A DNA stretch of 64,000 bases from CAVVSQ01 sp963848825 (GTDB lineage Bacteria > Planctomycetota > Planctomycetia > Gemmatales > Gemmataceae): NCBI GenBank assembly GCA_963848825.1, contig CAWKFA010000014.1, positions 310,001 to 374,000 of the forward strand, given 5' to 3'. Positions 30,735 to 41,734 of the stretch are shown here, piece after piece; within the stretch, counting starts at the first letter, position 1; each line of letters opens with the position of its first letter. Made by a program: the position numbers and the translations under genes. The notes under the pieces are model-generated. The model was not told the DNA's origin. It worked only from the letters and a program-made list of their open reading frames with translations, and did no database searches.

Positions 30735-32060
30735 TCAACGGGAAATTTCTGAGGTGAAGTACAATCTACGGAATTTACCCGTCTCTGTTGTAGCCAACTT
30801 GCCGACGTGCAACATGCCCATGCAGGAAACGAGGAAAACGGAGATACGCATCAAGGCGTCCCCTTTGTCGCGGGCTGAATCCCTGCGCCATTGCCACAGG
30901 CGCAGGGTGCCATCCACGCCGGCGGCCACCAGGCGGCCTTCGGGAAGAAGGGCAAGATCCCGATAGCCGCCCACCGCGCTGGGGGAGCGCATCATTCTTT
31001 TGCCTTTTTCAATGCTCCAAAGCTGCACGGTCAGTTCGCTCTCTTTGCCGCAGCAAACCACATGTTTGTTACCGTCCACGAAATAGGCATGTTCCATCAG
31101 GCTGTCGCACCGAAAGGACTTAAGTTCCTCGCCGGTCGCGACGTCCCAAACACGAACCGTTTGGTCAAAACAGCATGAAAGCAAGCGCTTGCCGTCGCTT
31201 GAAAAGGAAAGGCCGGTGACTTCGCGGGAAAAGCGTGGAAACTCGCGGATTTTCTTTTGACTCTCCACGTCCCAAAGCCCGAACGAGCCCTTCGGATTGG
31301 GGAACGGCGTATAGTGCGCCACCGCCGCAGTCTTGCCATCCGGCGCGAGTGCCAGGGCGTAAACACTTTCGTTCAGGTCGGCGAAGCTGGCAAGATGTTT
31401 TCCCGTCGTCAAGTCCCACAGCCGTACCGATCTATCTTTGGAACCCGTTAGACCGCGCTTGCCGTCCGGCAGTATCGCCACGCCGAAAACGGCAGCGGTA
31501 TGTCCGGTCAGTTCGAAGAGATCCTTGCCGGTGGCCATATCAATTACGTAGGCGGTTTTTTTGTCGGAGCCCGCGAGTAGCTTGGTGCCGTCCGGTGAAA
31601 TGGCGAGGCTGCGGGCACCGCCGCCAAGCTTGGAGATCATCTTGCCGGTGGCCGCGTCCCATAAGAAAATGCTGTCGCCCGCGCTTGAAACAAATTGCTT
31701 GCCGTTGGGGCAGGCAGCGATGCTGTTAACAATGTTTCGATGGCCCTTAACGGTCCAGATGAAGGGAGACAGAAGGCTCTCGATGTTGGCGGCCAACTGG
31801 CCCGCCTGGTCGCGCACTTCCGCGTCACTACTCTCCGCGGCGGCCTTTTTCAGCAACGGCAGTGCCGGCTCGCCAATGGCGGCCAGGCGTCTGCTTGCAT
31901 CCTCACGCTTGTCGAACGCATCATCGCCCAGTTGCGTGATCAGCGCGCCTATCAATTTTTCATCCACAACTTCCTGCGGCGCTTGCGGCGCGGCACCCTG
32001 CGCTGGTGCTGCTTGTTGCCAGGTCAAGGAGGCCACGAGAAGCAAAAAGGTTGCTGGCAT
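30735..32060 (-). CDS. Secreted WD40-repeat protein with N-terminal HEAT-like module
   Basis: 441 residues from ATG 32060; a GTG at 32069 is an alternative. A signal peptide (MPATFLLLVASLTWQQAAPA) predicts export. Residues about 30-95 form a helical module (DDAFDKREDASRRLAAIGEP, ALPLLKKAA, DAEVRDQAGQLAA) that recurs at the start of the DUF1583 protein at 53.6-54.6 kb. Seven or so WD40 blades follow (WDAATGKMISKL, LWDLTTGKHLASF, VWDVATGEELKSF, LRLWQW), enough for one propeller and probably a protein-binding scaffold outside the cytoplasmic membrane. The C-terminal 40 residues after LRLWQWRRD look odd (a hydrophobic VFLVSCMGML and a basic end), so a frame break near the 3' end is possible. Confidence 0.85.
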   Translation of the reverse strand: MPATFLLLVASLTWQQAAPAQGAAPQAPQEVVDEKLIGALITQLGDDAFDKREDASRRLAAIGEPALPLLKKAAAESSDAEVRDQAGQLAANIESLLSPFIWTVKGHRNIVNSIAACPNGKQFVSSAGDSIFLWDAATGKMISKLGGGARSLAISPDGTKLLAGSDKKTAYVIDMATGKDLFELTGHTAAVFGVAILPDGKRGLTGSKDRSVRLWDLTTGKHLASFADLNESVYALALAPDGKTAAVAHYTPFPNPKGSFGLWDVESQKKIREFPRFSREVTGLSFSSDGKRLLSCCFDQTVRVWDVATGEELKSFRCDSLMEHAYFVDGNKHVVCCGKESELTVQLWSIEKGKRMMRSPSAVGGYRDLALLPEGRLVAAGVDGTLRLWQWRRDSARDKGDALMRISVFLVSCMGMLHVGKLATTETGKFRRLYFTSEISR

Positions 32061-32795
32061 ATTCCGCACCCGCGCAAGTCCAAGATGTCACCTGGTTCGC
32101 TCGTAACGCTATCCGCAAAATAGGCCGGACACAACTTTTTTCTGCCCTGCGTCGCGGAGATCGAGCGCCAGCATAAGACCGCCAATACCGAAAGGGTTCG
32201 TCCCGTGAAGCACTCCAGCGTGCGGGTACTGGATTTCCAAGAGTAAGGTATTCTAAATCGTTCGGGGAATCGCAGGAACGTCCCGGAAAGCGAAAAGGTC
32301 ATTTCCGGCAGTGAAGATCTGTTCCAGTTCGCTGTTCGTCATCATCAAGGCGGCAAGCTGGCTCAAGCGGAACTGCTGTACGGCCAAATTCTCCACGCGG
32401 ATCCCCGTCACGCCGGCGATCTCCATATGCTTGGGATTCTCGCCCTGCAAACCAGCCAACATGAGAAGGGCGTTGCGTTAATTGGCAGGGCGAGCGCTTT
32501 AAAACCTGGAAGCGGTCAAATAGAGGGGCGAGAACTGCAACTCTTGGCTGCGGTGCAATTCTGCAATCGCCTTGACGAGGATTCATGTTGCCCAGCGGCC
32601 TGCTGAGTCGCTATGGAGCGATAGCCACGCCAACGTCCGCCTGCCCGCCTTCTTTTGTTGCCCGCCAGTTTCGCGCGTGCAAATCTGCCAATCCTCGCGT
32701 CTAATACACCATGAAGCGAAGGCTGAACCAGCACTGTAGGCCACACACCCTGGGCGGGTACGAATCAGGTCAAAGCTTGCACGGACTGGTTGGGT
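32061..32795. other. Intergenic region with a possible gene remnant
   Basis: About 735 bases between the WD40 gene (minus) and the second sigma factor gene (plus). The only coding-like content is the short minus-strand frame at 32253-32462. No hairpin, strong promoter or repeat was found. The promoters of both flanking genes should lie here. Confidence 0.4.
32253..32462 (-). pseudogene. Possible gene remnant, 69 residues
   Basis: ATG 32462 opens MLAGLQGENPKHMEIAGVTG, continuing through FRLSQLAALMMTNSELEQIF to FRDVPAIPRTI. The composition is protein-like (helical pattern, few basic residues) and better than that of chance frames nearby. It has no recognised domain, no good ribosome-binding site and an in-frame stop just upstream. 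It may be the 3' end of a larger gene that has decayed or lost its frame. Confidence 0.3.
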
Positions 32796-33408
32796 ATGGA
32801 TGAACTTTCCGTGGACCCCTGCTCGCTCATCGCGCGCCCGTGCGGGTGAAGTGGCTGCGCGCGCTCGTCTTTTAGAATCCTTTCGTAATTACCTACGACT
32901 CCTGGCCTACACTGGGCTGGAAGAGTCCCTGCGGCAAAAGGCCGACCCGTCCGATCTCGTTCAAGAAACACTCCTGAAGGCCCACGCCAACTTTGCCCAG
33001 TTCCGCGGCCAAAACGAAGCCGAGCTGGCGGGCTGGTTGCGGCAAATTCTGGCGCGCAATCTTACAGACATGGCCCGGCGTTTTCAGCAAACGCAGGCTC
33101 GTAGCGCTGATCGGGAGCGGTCTCTCGAGCGCCTGCATGACCAATCCTCTTTTACGCTAGGCAAGCTGCTCGCCATCGATGGAACATCGCCGAGCGAACA
33201 AGCGCAGCGGCGGGAATTGAGCGTGCTGCTGGCCGATGTCCTGGCCGAACTCAGCGCCGACCATCGCCGTGTCATCGTACTCCGCAGCCTGGAGGAGCGT
33301 GATTGGGAGGATGTTGCTCGTAAGATGGACCGCACGGTCGGCGCGGTCCGCATACTCTGGGCACGCGCTCTCACACGCTTGCGGCCGCTCATTGAGACCC
33401 ACATGTGA
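32796..33408 (+). CDS. ECF-family RNA polymerase sigma factor (one frameshift)
   Basis: Second ECF sigma factor of the kinase-linked planctomycete type. ATG 32796 gives MDELSVDPCSLIAR. A single base missing in the GC repeat near 32850 then separates it from ARAGEVAARARLLESF; the downstream frame also has an ATG at 32800, which gives an unlikely N-terminus. Region 2: KADPSDLVQETLLKAHANFA. Region 4: LSADHRRVIVLRSLEERDWE, then the helix-turn-helix DVARKMDRTVGAVRILWARA. About 204 residues. The kinase gene starts 72 bases downstream, copying the arrangement at 7.6-8.2 kb, so both loci probably came from one ancestral sigma/kinase module. Confidence 0.9.
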
Positions 33409-33479
33409 GGCCTACCTTGAAGCCAAAGTGGCGCGACGAGGGCCGCGGGAGCCCGGCGACTGTCGCCTGGAGACAATTC

Positions 33480-36400
33480 ATGATTGAACTCGACAACGGT
33501 GTTTCGGAATTGGATGCGCGGCTGGTCGAGGTGCTCGACAGCCATCTCCGTGATGTGGAGGCCGGTTGCGCTCAGCCACGCGCCGAATTGCTTGCGAGGC
33601 ACCCGGATTTGGCGGAGCACCTGGAAACATGCCTGGCCAGCCTTGATTTTCTGCGCCGGGAATCGGCAGCGCAGGCACAGGGCGACCATGACCCGTTGTC
33701 CCTGACGGGATATCGCATCGTTCGCGAGCTCGGCCGGGGCGGCATGGGCATTGTCTATGAGGCAGAGCAGCTATCATCGGGCCATTTTGTTGCCCTGAAA
33801 ATATTGCCGTTCGCCGCAGCCTTGGATCCACGGCAACTTCAGCGTTTTAAAAACGAAGCCGAAGCCGCGGCGCTGCTGCAACACTCCAACATCGTGCCGG
33901 TGCTTGGTATCGGCCACGAGCGCGATGTCCACTACTACGTCATGAAGTACGTGGCGGGGCATTCGCTCGCCGAAATCATTCAAACTCTGCGCGGACTACG
34001 GGCCTGTCGGCGCGACGTCTTACCGACCTGCCCGCCTGAATTCTTCCAGCGCTTTACCGCCGGTGACGGATATTGGTCCGAGGTGGCGCGGTTGGGCATC
34101 CAGGCCGCCCTGGCGCTGGAACATGCTCATCAAGCCGGCATTCTCCATCGCGACATCAAGCCCGCAAACCTTTTGCTCGACGCCGCTGGCCATCTTTCCA
34201 TCGCCGATTTTGGCCTGGCTCGGTTCCAAAACGAGGCCGGTAACCTCACCCAAACGGGGGATCTTGTTGGGACCCTGCGCTACATGAGCCCGGAGCAACT
34301 GCAAGGTAAGCGCGGCCTTGTCGATCGTCGCTCAGACATCTACTCGCTAGGCATGACCCTGTACGAGCTGGCCGCCCTGGAGCCGGCCTAAAGTCGCAAG
34401 ACCGGCAAGAGCTCATGCGCCAAATTCGAGAAGAGGATCCCGCGCCGCCGCGCCGGCTCAATCCTGACATGCCCAAAGCGCTCGAGACGATCGTCCTTAC
34501 AGCGATTTGCAAGGATCCCGCGGGACGGTACGCCACGGCGGCGGACCTGGCCGATGATTTGCAGCGTTTCCTGGCCAAGCAGCCGATCATGGCGCGGCGG
34601 CCGACGCTCAGTGCGCGTGGGCAGCATCGGCGCGGCGCCATAAATCCTTGGTCGCGGGTCTCGCCGCGGTCATCGGTTTCGTCGGCGTGACCCTTGCCGT
34701 CAGCAGCGTGGTCGTTGTGCGGGAAGCCGAGAAAGCGGAACGGCGGGCTGGGCAAGCTGTCCAGGCCGTGGATGAGATGTACACTCAAGTCGCCCAGCGC
34801 TGGTGGTATCAGCAGCCCTATATGGAACAGGTGCGGCGCGAGTTTTACTCAAAGCTTTGCGTTTCTACGAAGAGTTTTCCCGAGAGCAGGGCCAACCACC
34901 GCGCTGGCGGCTGGAACAGCGCCAAGGCAGCGCGGCGCGTCGGCGATATTCAGCACAAGCTCGGCGAGTCTGCCCGGGCGCTGGCGGCCTACGAGCAAGC
35001 CGTTGCCGCGTTGACCCAGCTTCTGAGGGAGCGTCCCCATGACCCCGGCGCTCGTGGGGAGCTGGCCGATGCTCAGAACAACCGCGGCAATCTCTTGCGC
35101 GAACAAGGCTTGCTCAGCGAAGCGGAGGCTGCTTATGTGGAGGCGCGGCTTCACTTCAATGGCTTGATCGAGGAAGATCCGCGCCGGCGAGCTACCGCGA
35201 AGGACTTGCCGGTGTACTTGGCAATTTGGGAATGGTGCTGCATGCCGGCGGCCGGCCAGTCGCGGCTAAAAATGCCTATGCCAAGGCCATTGAGGAATTC
35301 TCGAGCCTGACAAGCGAACACCCCACCGTGCCGGCCTATGCGCACGCACTCGCCGGTTGCCGCACTAATCTCGCTGGCTTGCTACGCGACGCGGGGAAAC
35401 CGCACGCGGCCATCCAGATGTATGAGCAAGCCTTGGCCGTCTGGAGCTCGTTAGCCGCCGAGTGGCCGGGCATGCCGCTATTTCGGCAAACCCAGGCCAT
35501 GGCCTTGAGCGGCGAGGGCATTGTGTACGCCGCCTTGGGTCGAACTAACGATGCCAGCGCCGCTCACGGTCGAGCTCTGGCGATCCGGAAGCGTCTCAGC
35601 CAGGAATATCCGGGCGTACCCACCTATCGGCAAGCACTCGCGGCCAGCCATTACAGTCTGGGGCGACTCCATGCCTTGGCCGGCGATGTCGAGAAAGCCC
35701 GCGAAGCATTCGCCGCGGCTCTGCCGTTACGACTGGCGCTGGCGGCGCAGGCCGGCGGCTTGCCTGCCTACCGTCAGGAAATCGCCGACACCTATGAGGC
35801 CATCGCGAGTCTGGATGCATCGGCAGGCAAACTCTCGGAGGCCGAGCAGGGGCACCGCCAGGCGTTAGCGCTGCGTCGCGCTCGTGCAAGAGCTGTCTAA
35901 CAACCCGGGCACGCGGTGGGACGTGGCACGGAGTTGCCGTACGCTGGCCAATGTGCTGCTCGGTTTGCGCCGAACTAGTGAGGCGGAGCAAATGATTGAC
36001 TACGCCGTCACGGGGAATCAGCAACTGACGACGGAATTCGGGGACGTTCCCGCTTATCGGCTGGAACTGGCTGCCGCTTACGCCGACCATGGAATGATCC
36101 ATCAGGCACTGGCACGTTTCGCCGACGCCGAGCGCACATTTCGCGCCGCTTTGGCGCTGCGCATGCGCCTGGCCGCTGACTTTCCCGAGGCGCCTTATTA
36201 CCGTCTGGAGCTGGGTATCGGACACTGCCAGTTAGGCGGATTGTTGCAAAAAACCGGCCGACCCACGGCTGCTCTGGCATCATTTCGCCAGGCCATGGCG
36301 CAGGCCCAGTCGTTGACCGGTGAAGCTGCCGCCGTCCCCGAATACCAGCGGTTTTTCGCTCAGCGCAACGGCAACTTGCCAACGCGCTGGAGACGCAGTG

Positions 36401-36543
36401 AAGCCATCGGCGTGACCCTGGGGCATTGTGAATTGGCCCAGACATTAGCTGTTTCCGCAAATGAGGTGTCCCAACATGTTATTATTTTGGCGCTGGCACA
36501 AACGTCGAACGCACCGGGACCGGCAAACACTCGAGCGTCGTAG
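33480..36543 (+). pseudogene. Ser/Thr protein kinase fused to TPR repeats, at least six frame breaks
   Basis: ATG 33480 follows GGAG and is preferred to GTG 33405. The kinase domain is intact in the first piece: glycine loop LGRGGMGIVY (84-93), Lys107, HRDIKPAN (223-230), DFG 243-245 and SPEQ. Breaks follow near 34385 (into QELMRQIREEDPAPP), 34640 (into the membrane helix LAAVIGFVGVTLAVSSVVVV), 34850, 34905, 35210, 35880 and possibly 36350. After the helix comes a long TPR region with repeats such as ARALAAYEQAVAALTQLL and HAAIQMYEQALAVWSSLA. The true end is either the stop at 36543 or one near 36409 in another frame. The next gene starts at 36476. Intact, it would be a membrane kinase of about 980 residues with a TPR sensor half, paired with the sigma gene upstream. 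Confidence 0.82.
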
Positions 36544-37710
36544 ACTTTGTCTAGAGACCCTCGAAGATCGCCTGGCTATGTCCAGCGTTGGCTTGCCGGC
36601 GCCAGACGCAGTCCACCTGGCGGGGTCGCCGATCATTGCTGTTGCAGGAAATATTTTCTCAGGTGCCGTCGCGACCGTGGAAGTTGCGGACGTAAGCGGC
36701 CTGACAACAATGATCGACTGGGGTGACGGACACCGCACGCCGGCACCGTCAAGGACCGCGGCGCTCACGTACTGCAAATATCCGGCGAGAACACCTATGT
36801 CCAGGCCGGCACCTATTCCCTGCTGATTTCGCTTGCCAGCGCGACGCCCTTGCGCATCGACATCCAGGCCACGGTCATCGTGTTGCCGATGATGCCAAGT
36901 TTTGCGGCTACTACCCAGCCCTTCGCGGGTGTTTTTACGATCGATACGGTTCCCAGTCCGAGGGTATACGAACTTTGGCTTCGCATCACTCCCGCGGTTG
37001 GGCCGCCACAGATCATCGTCGTTACTCCTCCGCCGCTAATATCTCCACCTCCGGTGATTGCGCCCGCGCGGGGGCGACACAGAGCAAGTGGCCTGGTCAA
37101 ATCTCCGGGAACAAGGGCTCAATGCGGCGGCGCCGCGCGCGGCGGTCGTCCATGTGGCGCTGGCGGTGGAGCACGTGGCGCCGACTAGCCTGCCTGCCTG
37201 GGGTAGCCCCACGGCGGCGGCGCTGGTTTTGATTTTCCTGCGCGTCGAAACAGCCGCGCAAATTGCATCACCGTCTGTCTCCGCCGGCACGCCCAGTGCG
37301 GCGCCAGCGCGCCGACAATCTCCACAAGCCTCGCACACGAGGCTCGCTTCGTCGTGCCCCCCTACGTCGTCGCCGACCGTGCTGAGCTCGGGAATCTTGG
37401 TCCTACTTCAGGGCCCATCGCCGCCATTGTGGGTTCGGCTGCGTACGACGAGGCCATCTCTGAGCGCGTACCGACAGGCCCGGCATCGCTCGGGATTAAC
37501 GAGGATGCACTGCCTGCGCAGGCAGGTCAGGCCATCGAGCAACCACGAAGCCGTCCGGTTCGCCGCTTGTTCTCCACACTCGGCTACTTTTGCCAAGCGA
37601 CGGTGACGTTGATGGTTTTCCAGGCTTTGAGATCGACCCGTTTTGGGCGGAAATCGCCGCCACACGAGCTCAAAATAGGCGTGGGCGAAAGTGCGGACAT
37701 GCCCGCGTGA
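36476..37710 (+). pseudogene. Putative secreted/surface protein with LExLExR-type N-terminus, several frame breaks
   Basis: ATG 36476 opens MLLFWRWHKRRTHRDR, a basic start leading to RLCLETLEDRLAMSS, the N-terminal motif found on many large planctomycete extracellular proteins. Following sequence (TTMIDWGDGH) resembles a PKD-like beta domain. A break near 36738 leads to AGTVKDRGAHVLQISG, more extracellular-type beta sequence (YVQAGTYSLLISL). Further breaks near 37070 and 37350 lead to a Pro-rich linker (VTPPPLISPPPVIAPA) and a piece ending at 37710 with FSTLGYFCQATVTLMVF, a possible C-terminal anchor helix. No enzyme motif was seen. It lies between a damaged kinase gene and another surface-protein gene, so this 4-kb stretch is the most error-rich in the window. 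Confidence 0.55.
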
Positions 37711-37920
37711 AAAGACCTTGCTGGTGTCGCTGCGCTAATGCCGTCCAGGCCAAAGTCGTGCTTCAAAGCCCGTCTTTTCTTCGCCAGATGCGGCGGTGAG
37801 TGTATAATTCACGCACTTGTCACGTCTATATATTAGTGGGCCTGCCCCCAAGGACCGATAGGACTGTTTTGCTTCCTTGTCTGCATCCAGGTCCGATAGC
37901 CTTTCATTTCAAGGTGAACA
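37711..37920. other. Short intergenic region between the two surface-protein genes
   Basis: About 210 bases. An open frame continues through it (GTG 37800 onward in the frame of the next gene), but the sequence there is not protein-like. No repeat or hairpin seen. Confidence 0.35.
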
Positions 37921-40900
37921 ATGTTGTTTCCGCGATTTCTCCAGGACATTTTGCGGGCGCGCAAAAGAGAAAAACCAGGTCCAAACGGTACCAACCCGTG
38001 CTGGAGGCTCTGGAATGCCGTTACACTCCCGCGGTAGGTACCGCGTTCAATGGCGGGGTTTTGTCCGTATCGATGAATCCCGGAGACGACGTGCACATTT
38101 CCGTGGAAAACGACGGCGGTATTGATGTCAGCCACCGCATCAATTCCGGCGGTGGAGTTCCCACGACCATTGCTGACCTCGTCGACCAGAGGGGGGTAAC
38201 TTCGATTGTCGTGACACAAGCCGGGGGCAAAGTTGCCACGGGTGTCGTGCCCGGTTTGACTTTTGAAGGTGCCAACCTTTTTCCGCAGCTTGTGACCACC
38301 ACGGATGTCGCCACAGTCAACGTCGCGCAAGCAATCATCGGGGCTGTGTCCGGCAATGCCGTTATCGTCAATGTCAGCAGCTCCGGCACGATTCAAAATG
38401 GCGTCGATCTGGCGCAGGTAGGGGGTACGCTACACGTCGCCGCCGGGACCTATGTCGCTCCAGTGGTCGTCAACAAAACGCTGACTCTGGACGGCGCCAA
38501 TGCGGGCGTCGATGCCCGGGGCCGGCCAACGCATGCTGAGAGCAACGTTGAAGTGGCCGGCGTGGCGTTCACTCTGGCCGCCGATAACATTGTTTTGGAC
38601 GGTTTTACCATCGGGAACGGGACCAATCTTCCCGGGAACAGTACCGGAGTGGTGACTTCGCCCTCTTTTGCCGGCTACCGGATACGCAATAACGTCATCG
38701 AAAATGAGGGCGCTGGCCTGTCATTGGGCTCGGACATAACATTTTCGCAGCAAGTGAGCGGCGCTGAGCAGACCATTGTGGAAATGAATCTGCTCACGGG
38801 CAACGGCACAGGCGTGACCGTCAATCAGAAACTCGGCTACATGCTCCTGGATAACAACACGTTTGCCGGGACCCAAATTGCCATTAATCTTAACGGCGGT
38901 ACGGGCGTCACGATCACCAACAACTCTTTTCAAAACGGCAACAACGTTCAGTTAGAGAATGTCAGCGTTAGCACCGTGAGCAACAACCAATTCGCGGGCA
39001 GCTCGCCGGGCCCGGCCGGCTCCACGCCAACTGCCCTGATTCTGGCCGGTGGCGACTCGAACATTGGCATTTCAGGTAACACCTTCATCGATCGTGGCTG
39101 GCAGGACATCCAAGTTGCCAATGGCGGGCTCGGTTTCGGCCCCAATGCCTCAATCTCGATTGAGGCCAACACCATCAATCAGGATGTCGGCCTGCTCGCG
39201 GGCGGCCCAGTTGCGGCAATGATCGACCTCAACGGCACGGAAGGCACAGCGCGTCGTGGATCGCAATATCGTTTCCTTTTCGGGACAATCCAACGTTGCG
39301 TCTGCGGCAACCTGGCCCCACCGCGTCTTCGCCTTGCAGATCGAAGGATCAACGACGACGACCGTCAATGTGACAAACAATGAATTCGCCGGTAATCAAG
39401 CGCTTATTGCCGGCGGCGTGCTGTCCCAGGGCTATAGCAGCGGCATTCACCTGATGAACTTCCTGGCGACCGGTTCAGTCGTCAATATTCGGAATAATAA
39501 CATCAATGGGTTCGTATTTGGTGTTCACGGCGAAGGGGTGGTCAGCGGCACGGAGATTCACGTCAATTTCAATAATTTGACGGGGAACTCCAACGAAGCC
39601 GTGCTTAACGTCCCGCCCTTTATTGCTAACCCCGACGTTATCGGCGTGGGCCAGCCGCCTTTCGCGCCGCCGGTGCAGCCGCCGCCGGATGTGTTCGATC
39701 TCCAGGACAATTGGTGGGACGCCTTGACACCCGCAGCGATTGCCGCGCTCATTTCGGGGAACCCGACGCCAACAGCCTGGCTTACCAGCGGTATTGATAC
39801 GAACCCCTTTTTGACGGGGTTCCAGCCAGACCTGGATCTGGTTGCATTTTCTACCGGGGCCGTCAATCAGGCGCCTGTGCTGGCGCCTATCGGCGACCAG
39901 AGCATCTTTCGCAATAGTGGCTCCCTGTCGCTCACATTGACCGCCAGCGAAGTGAACTCCGTCGGCGGAATGGTCAGCAACCCGCCACCACTCACCTACA
40001 ATGCGTTTTTAGCAACCGCCATGGCATTTCAACTCGATCAGCAGTTGCAACTCAATCTCGATGCCGGCGGTGTTTACACGAATTGCTTCCGGGCCGGTGA
40101 GAAGTGGCTGCGCGGGCTCAACAATCAATTTGGCAATCCCTGGTACTACATCCTCCCTGGCGGCCAGCTTTATGCCTGGGACGGCAGCCATCGCGCTTCG
40201 GGCATGCAAGTGGGAACGCTTACACCGACCTACAACGCCCATCCCAACCTGCTCTACCAGGCGGCGACCCCTGTCCCGGTGGGCCTTCAAGTGAGCGGCA
40301 ACGCGCTGGCGATTAACCCGGGCACCTTTGCCGGTACTTTCGAGATTGTTATCCAGGCGAGCGACGGCAACTTGACGAGCACAAAATCTCTTACCGTAAC
40401 CGTCATTAACCGTGCGCCGCAAATCACGCCAACCGCCCCTCAAACGTTGGCCGCCGGTCAAAACCAACTTGTCATCCCGATCATCGCCACGGATCCCGAC
40501 AACGACCCTCTCTCCTCTACTGCCGTTGCCGGAAATGCCGGGGTTATTCTCAAGCAAACCTACCAATTGGTTTTTGCTGGCTCCCTTTATAGTAACTACG
40601 GTGGCGCCCACGAGGAATGGCTACAGGGCGCCGTAAATTCGTATGGCAATACCTGGTATTTCATCAAGCCCAGCGGCCAGTTCTTTGCGTGGGATGGCAC
40701 AATTCTTAAGGCCACGGGTACGCTGTTGGACACCGTGGACCCTGTCTATTATGTTCGCCCCGATTTGATCTACAACGGCCAGCCGCAGAGCTTGCCTTAT
40801 GCCCTGAGCCAGAGCCTAAACCTGCGCTTTACAGGAAACTACTATCAAAATTACGGCAAAGCCGGCGAAAAGTGGCTCACGGGCAATGTAAACCAGTATG

Positions 40901-41181
40901 GAAATTCGTGGTACTTCTTGCTGCCAGGTGGTCAGCTTTATGCATGGAACGGCGCCCGCAATCAAGCCGCGGGCACTTTGATCGCTTCCCTGGACGTCAG
41001 CCTCTACAACCAGCCACAGCTCCTTTACGCGGCTCAATCGAACGCCGTCACCGTCACCATGGCCGGTAACAATCTCACCATTAGTCGCGCGGCGGGCTTC
41101 ACTGGCAATATCGACGTCGCTGTCTTCGTCTCCGATGGCTTTGCCACAGTTACCGACCATTTTAGAGTCTCGCTACTTTGA
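37921..41181 (+). CDS. Large secreted beta-helix/cadherin-like surface protein (two frameshifts)
   Basis: Start chosen at ATG 37921 after AGGTGA. It gives MLFPRFLQDILRARKREK, and adding one A to the A5 run near 37974 joins this to TRSKRYQPVLEALECRYTPA, the LExLExR-type motif of planctomycete surface proteins. About 1086 codons. Residues about 120-640 form a right-handed beta-helix with PbH1-like turns (IRNNVIENEGAGLSLG, LDNNTFAGTQIAINLN, INGFVFGVHGEG), split near 39240 by a second break. The C-terminal 430 residues alternate cadherin-like beta domains (VTVINRAPQITPTAP) with three copies of a 77-79-residue WYF/GGQLYAW module. No cysteine-based or catalytic site is obvious. Probably exported and displayed on the cell surface, with carbohydrate or adhesion function as inference. 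Confidence 0.8.
40024..41031 (+). repeat. Three internal protein modules with WYF.LPGGQLYAW.G core
   Basis: Modules at 40024-40260, 40546-40776 and 40801-41031 (79, 77 and 77 residues). Shared features in order: QxLxLxxxGxYxxNxxxAxEEW or AGEKW, G.NxxGNxWY, then LPGGQLYAWDG (KPSGQFFAWDG in the second), a TGTL-like stretch and a closing PxLLY. The first two are separated by a cadherin-like domain; the second and third are nearly adjacent. Confidence 0.8.
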
Positions 41182-41366
41182 GGAACGATGGCAATCCAGT
41201 CCGTCCGGTACTTGTAGCGAACTCACCACGATCGAATACGTTGCCAACCAGCCGAGAGTTGTAGGCCAAAAATGGCCAGGTCCTCAGCAAACAGCAATCG
41301 TTTTTGCCAGTGAGGAAACCAGGAGCTTTCCTATAATTAGAAAAACCATCGACAGGAGATAATGAC

Positions 41367-41729
41367 ATGCCGACGCTTATTCCTCAGCCCACCCGGATCG
41401 AAGCAGCGGGCAACAGGCCGAAGCTGATCGATGAGTACATTGGTCGGGTGAACTCTCGGCACGGAGAGGTGAGTATCGCCCACATGCGCAGTCCTGGCGG
41501 GTGGATCGAGCCGGGGCAGGCTCCTGAATTTGAAGAGTTCACCATCGTCTTGAAAGGAATGCTACGCGTCACCCACCGCGGCGGAGTTCTCGATGTTCAA
41601 GCCGGCCAGGCGGTCGTGAGCCATAAAGGCGAGTGGGTCCAATACAGCACTCCTGACCCTGACGGCGCGGAGTACATCGCGGTTTGTTTGCCCGCCTTTG
41701 CGCCCGGCACGGTGCACCGGGACTCATGA
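41367..41729 (+). CDS. Cupin-domain protein
   Basis: 120 residues, start ATG 41367 with an AGGAG ribosome-binding site. A small single-domain cupin. The conserved barrel segments appear as PGQAPEFEEFTIVLKGMLRV (motif 1 region, but with few His: the usual HxH is missing and Glu residues EFEE stand in its place) and GQAVVSHKGEWVQYST (motif 2 region). With only one His near motif 2, metal binding is uncertain. The length and single domain fit small sugar- or ethanolamine-utilisation-type cupins. Enzyme activity cannot be assigned. It stands alone, tail to tail with the minus-strand gene that ends at 41735. Confidence 0.85.
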   Translation: MPTLIPQPTRIEAAGNRPKLIDEYIGRVNSRHGEVSIAHMRSPGGWIEPGQAPEFEEFTIVLKGMLRVTHRGGVLDVQAGQAVVSHKGEWVQYSTPDPDGAEYIAVCLPAFAPGTVHRDS

Positions 41730-41734
41730 CGATC

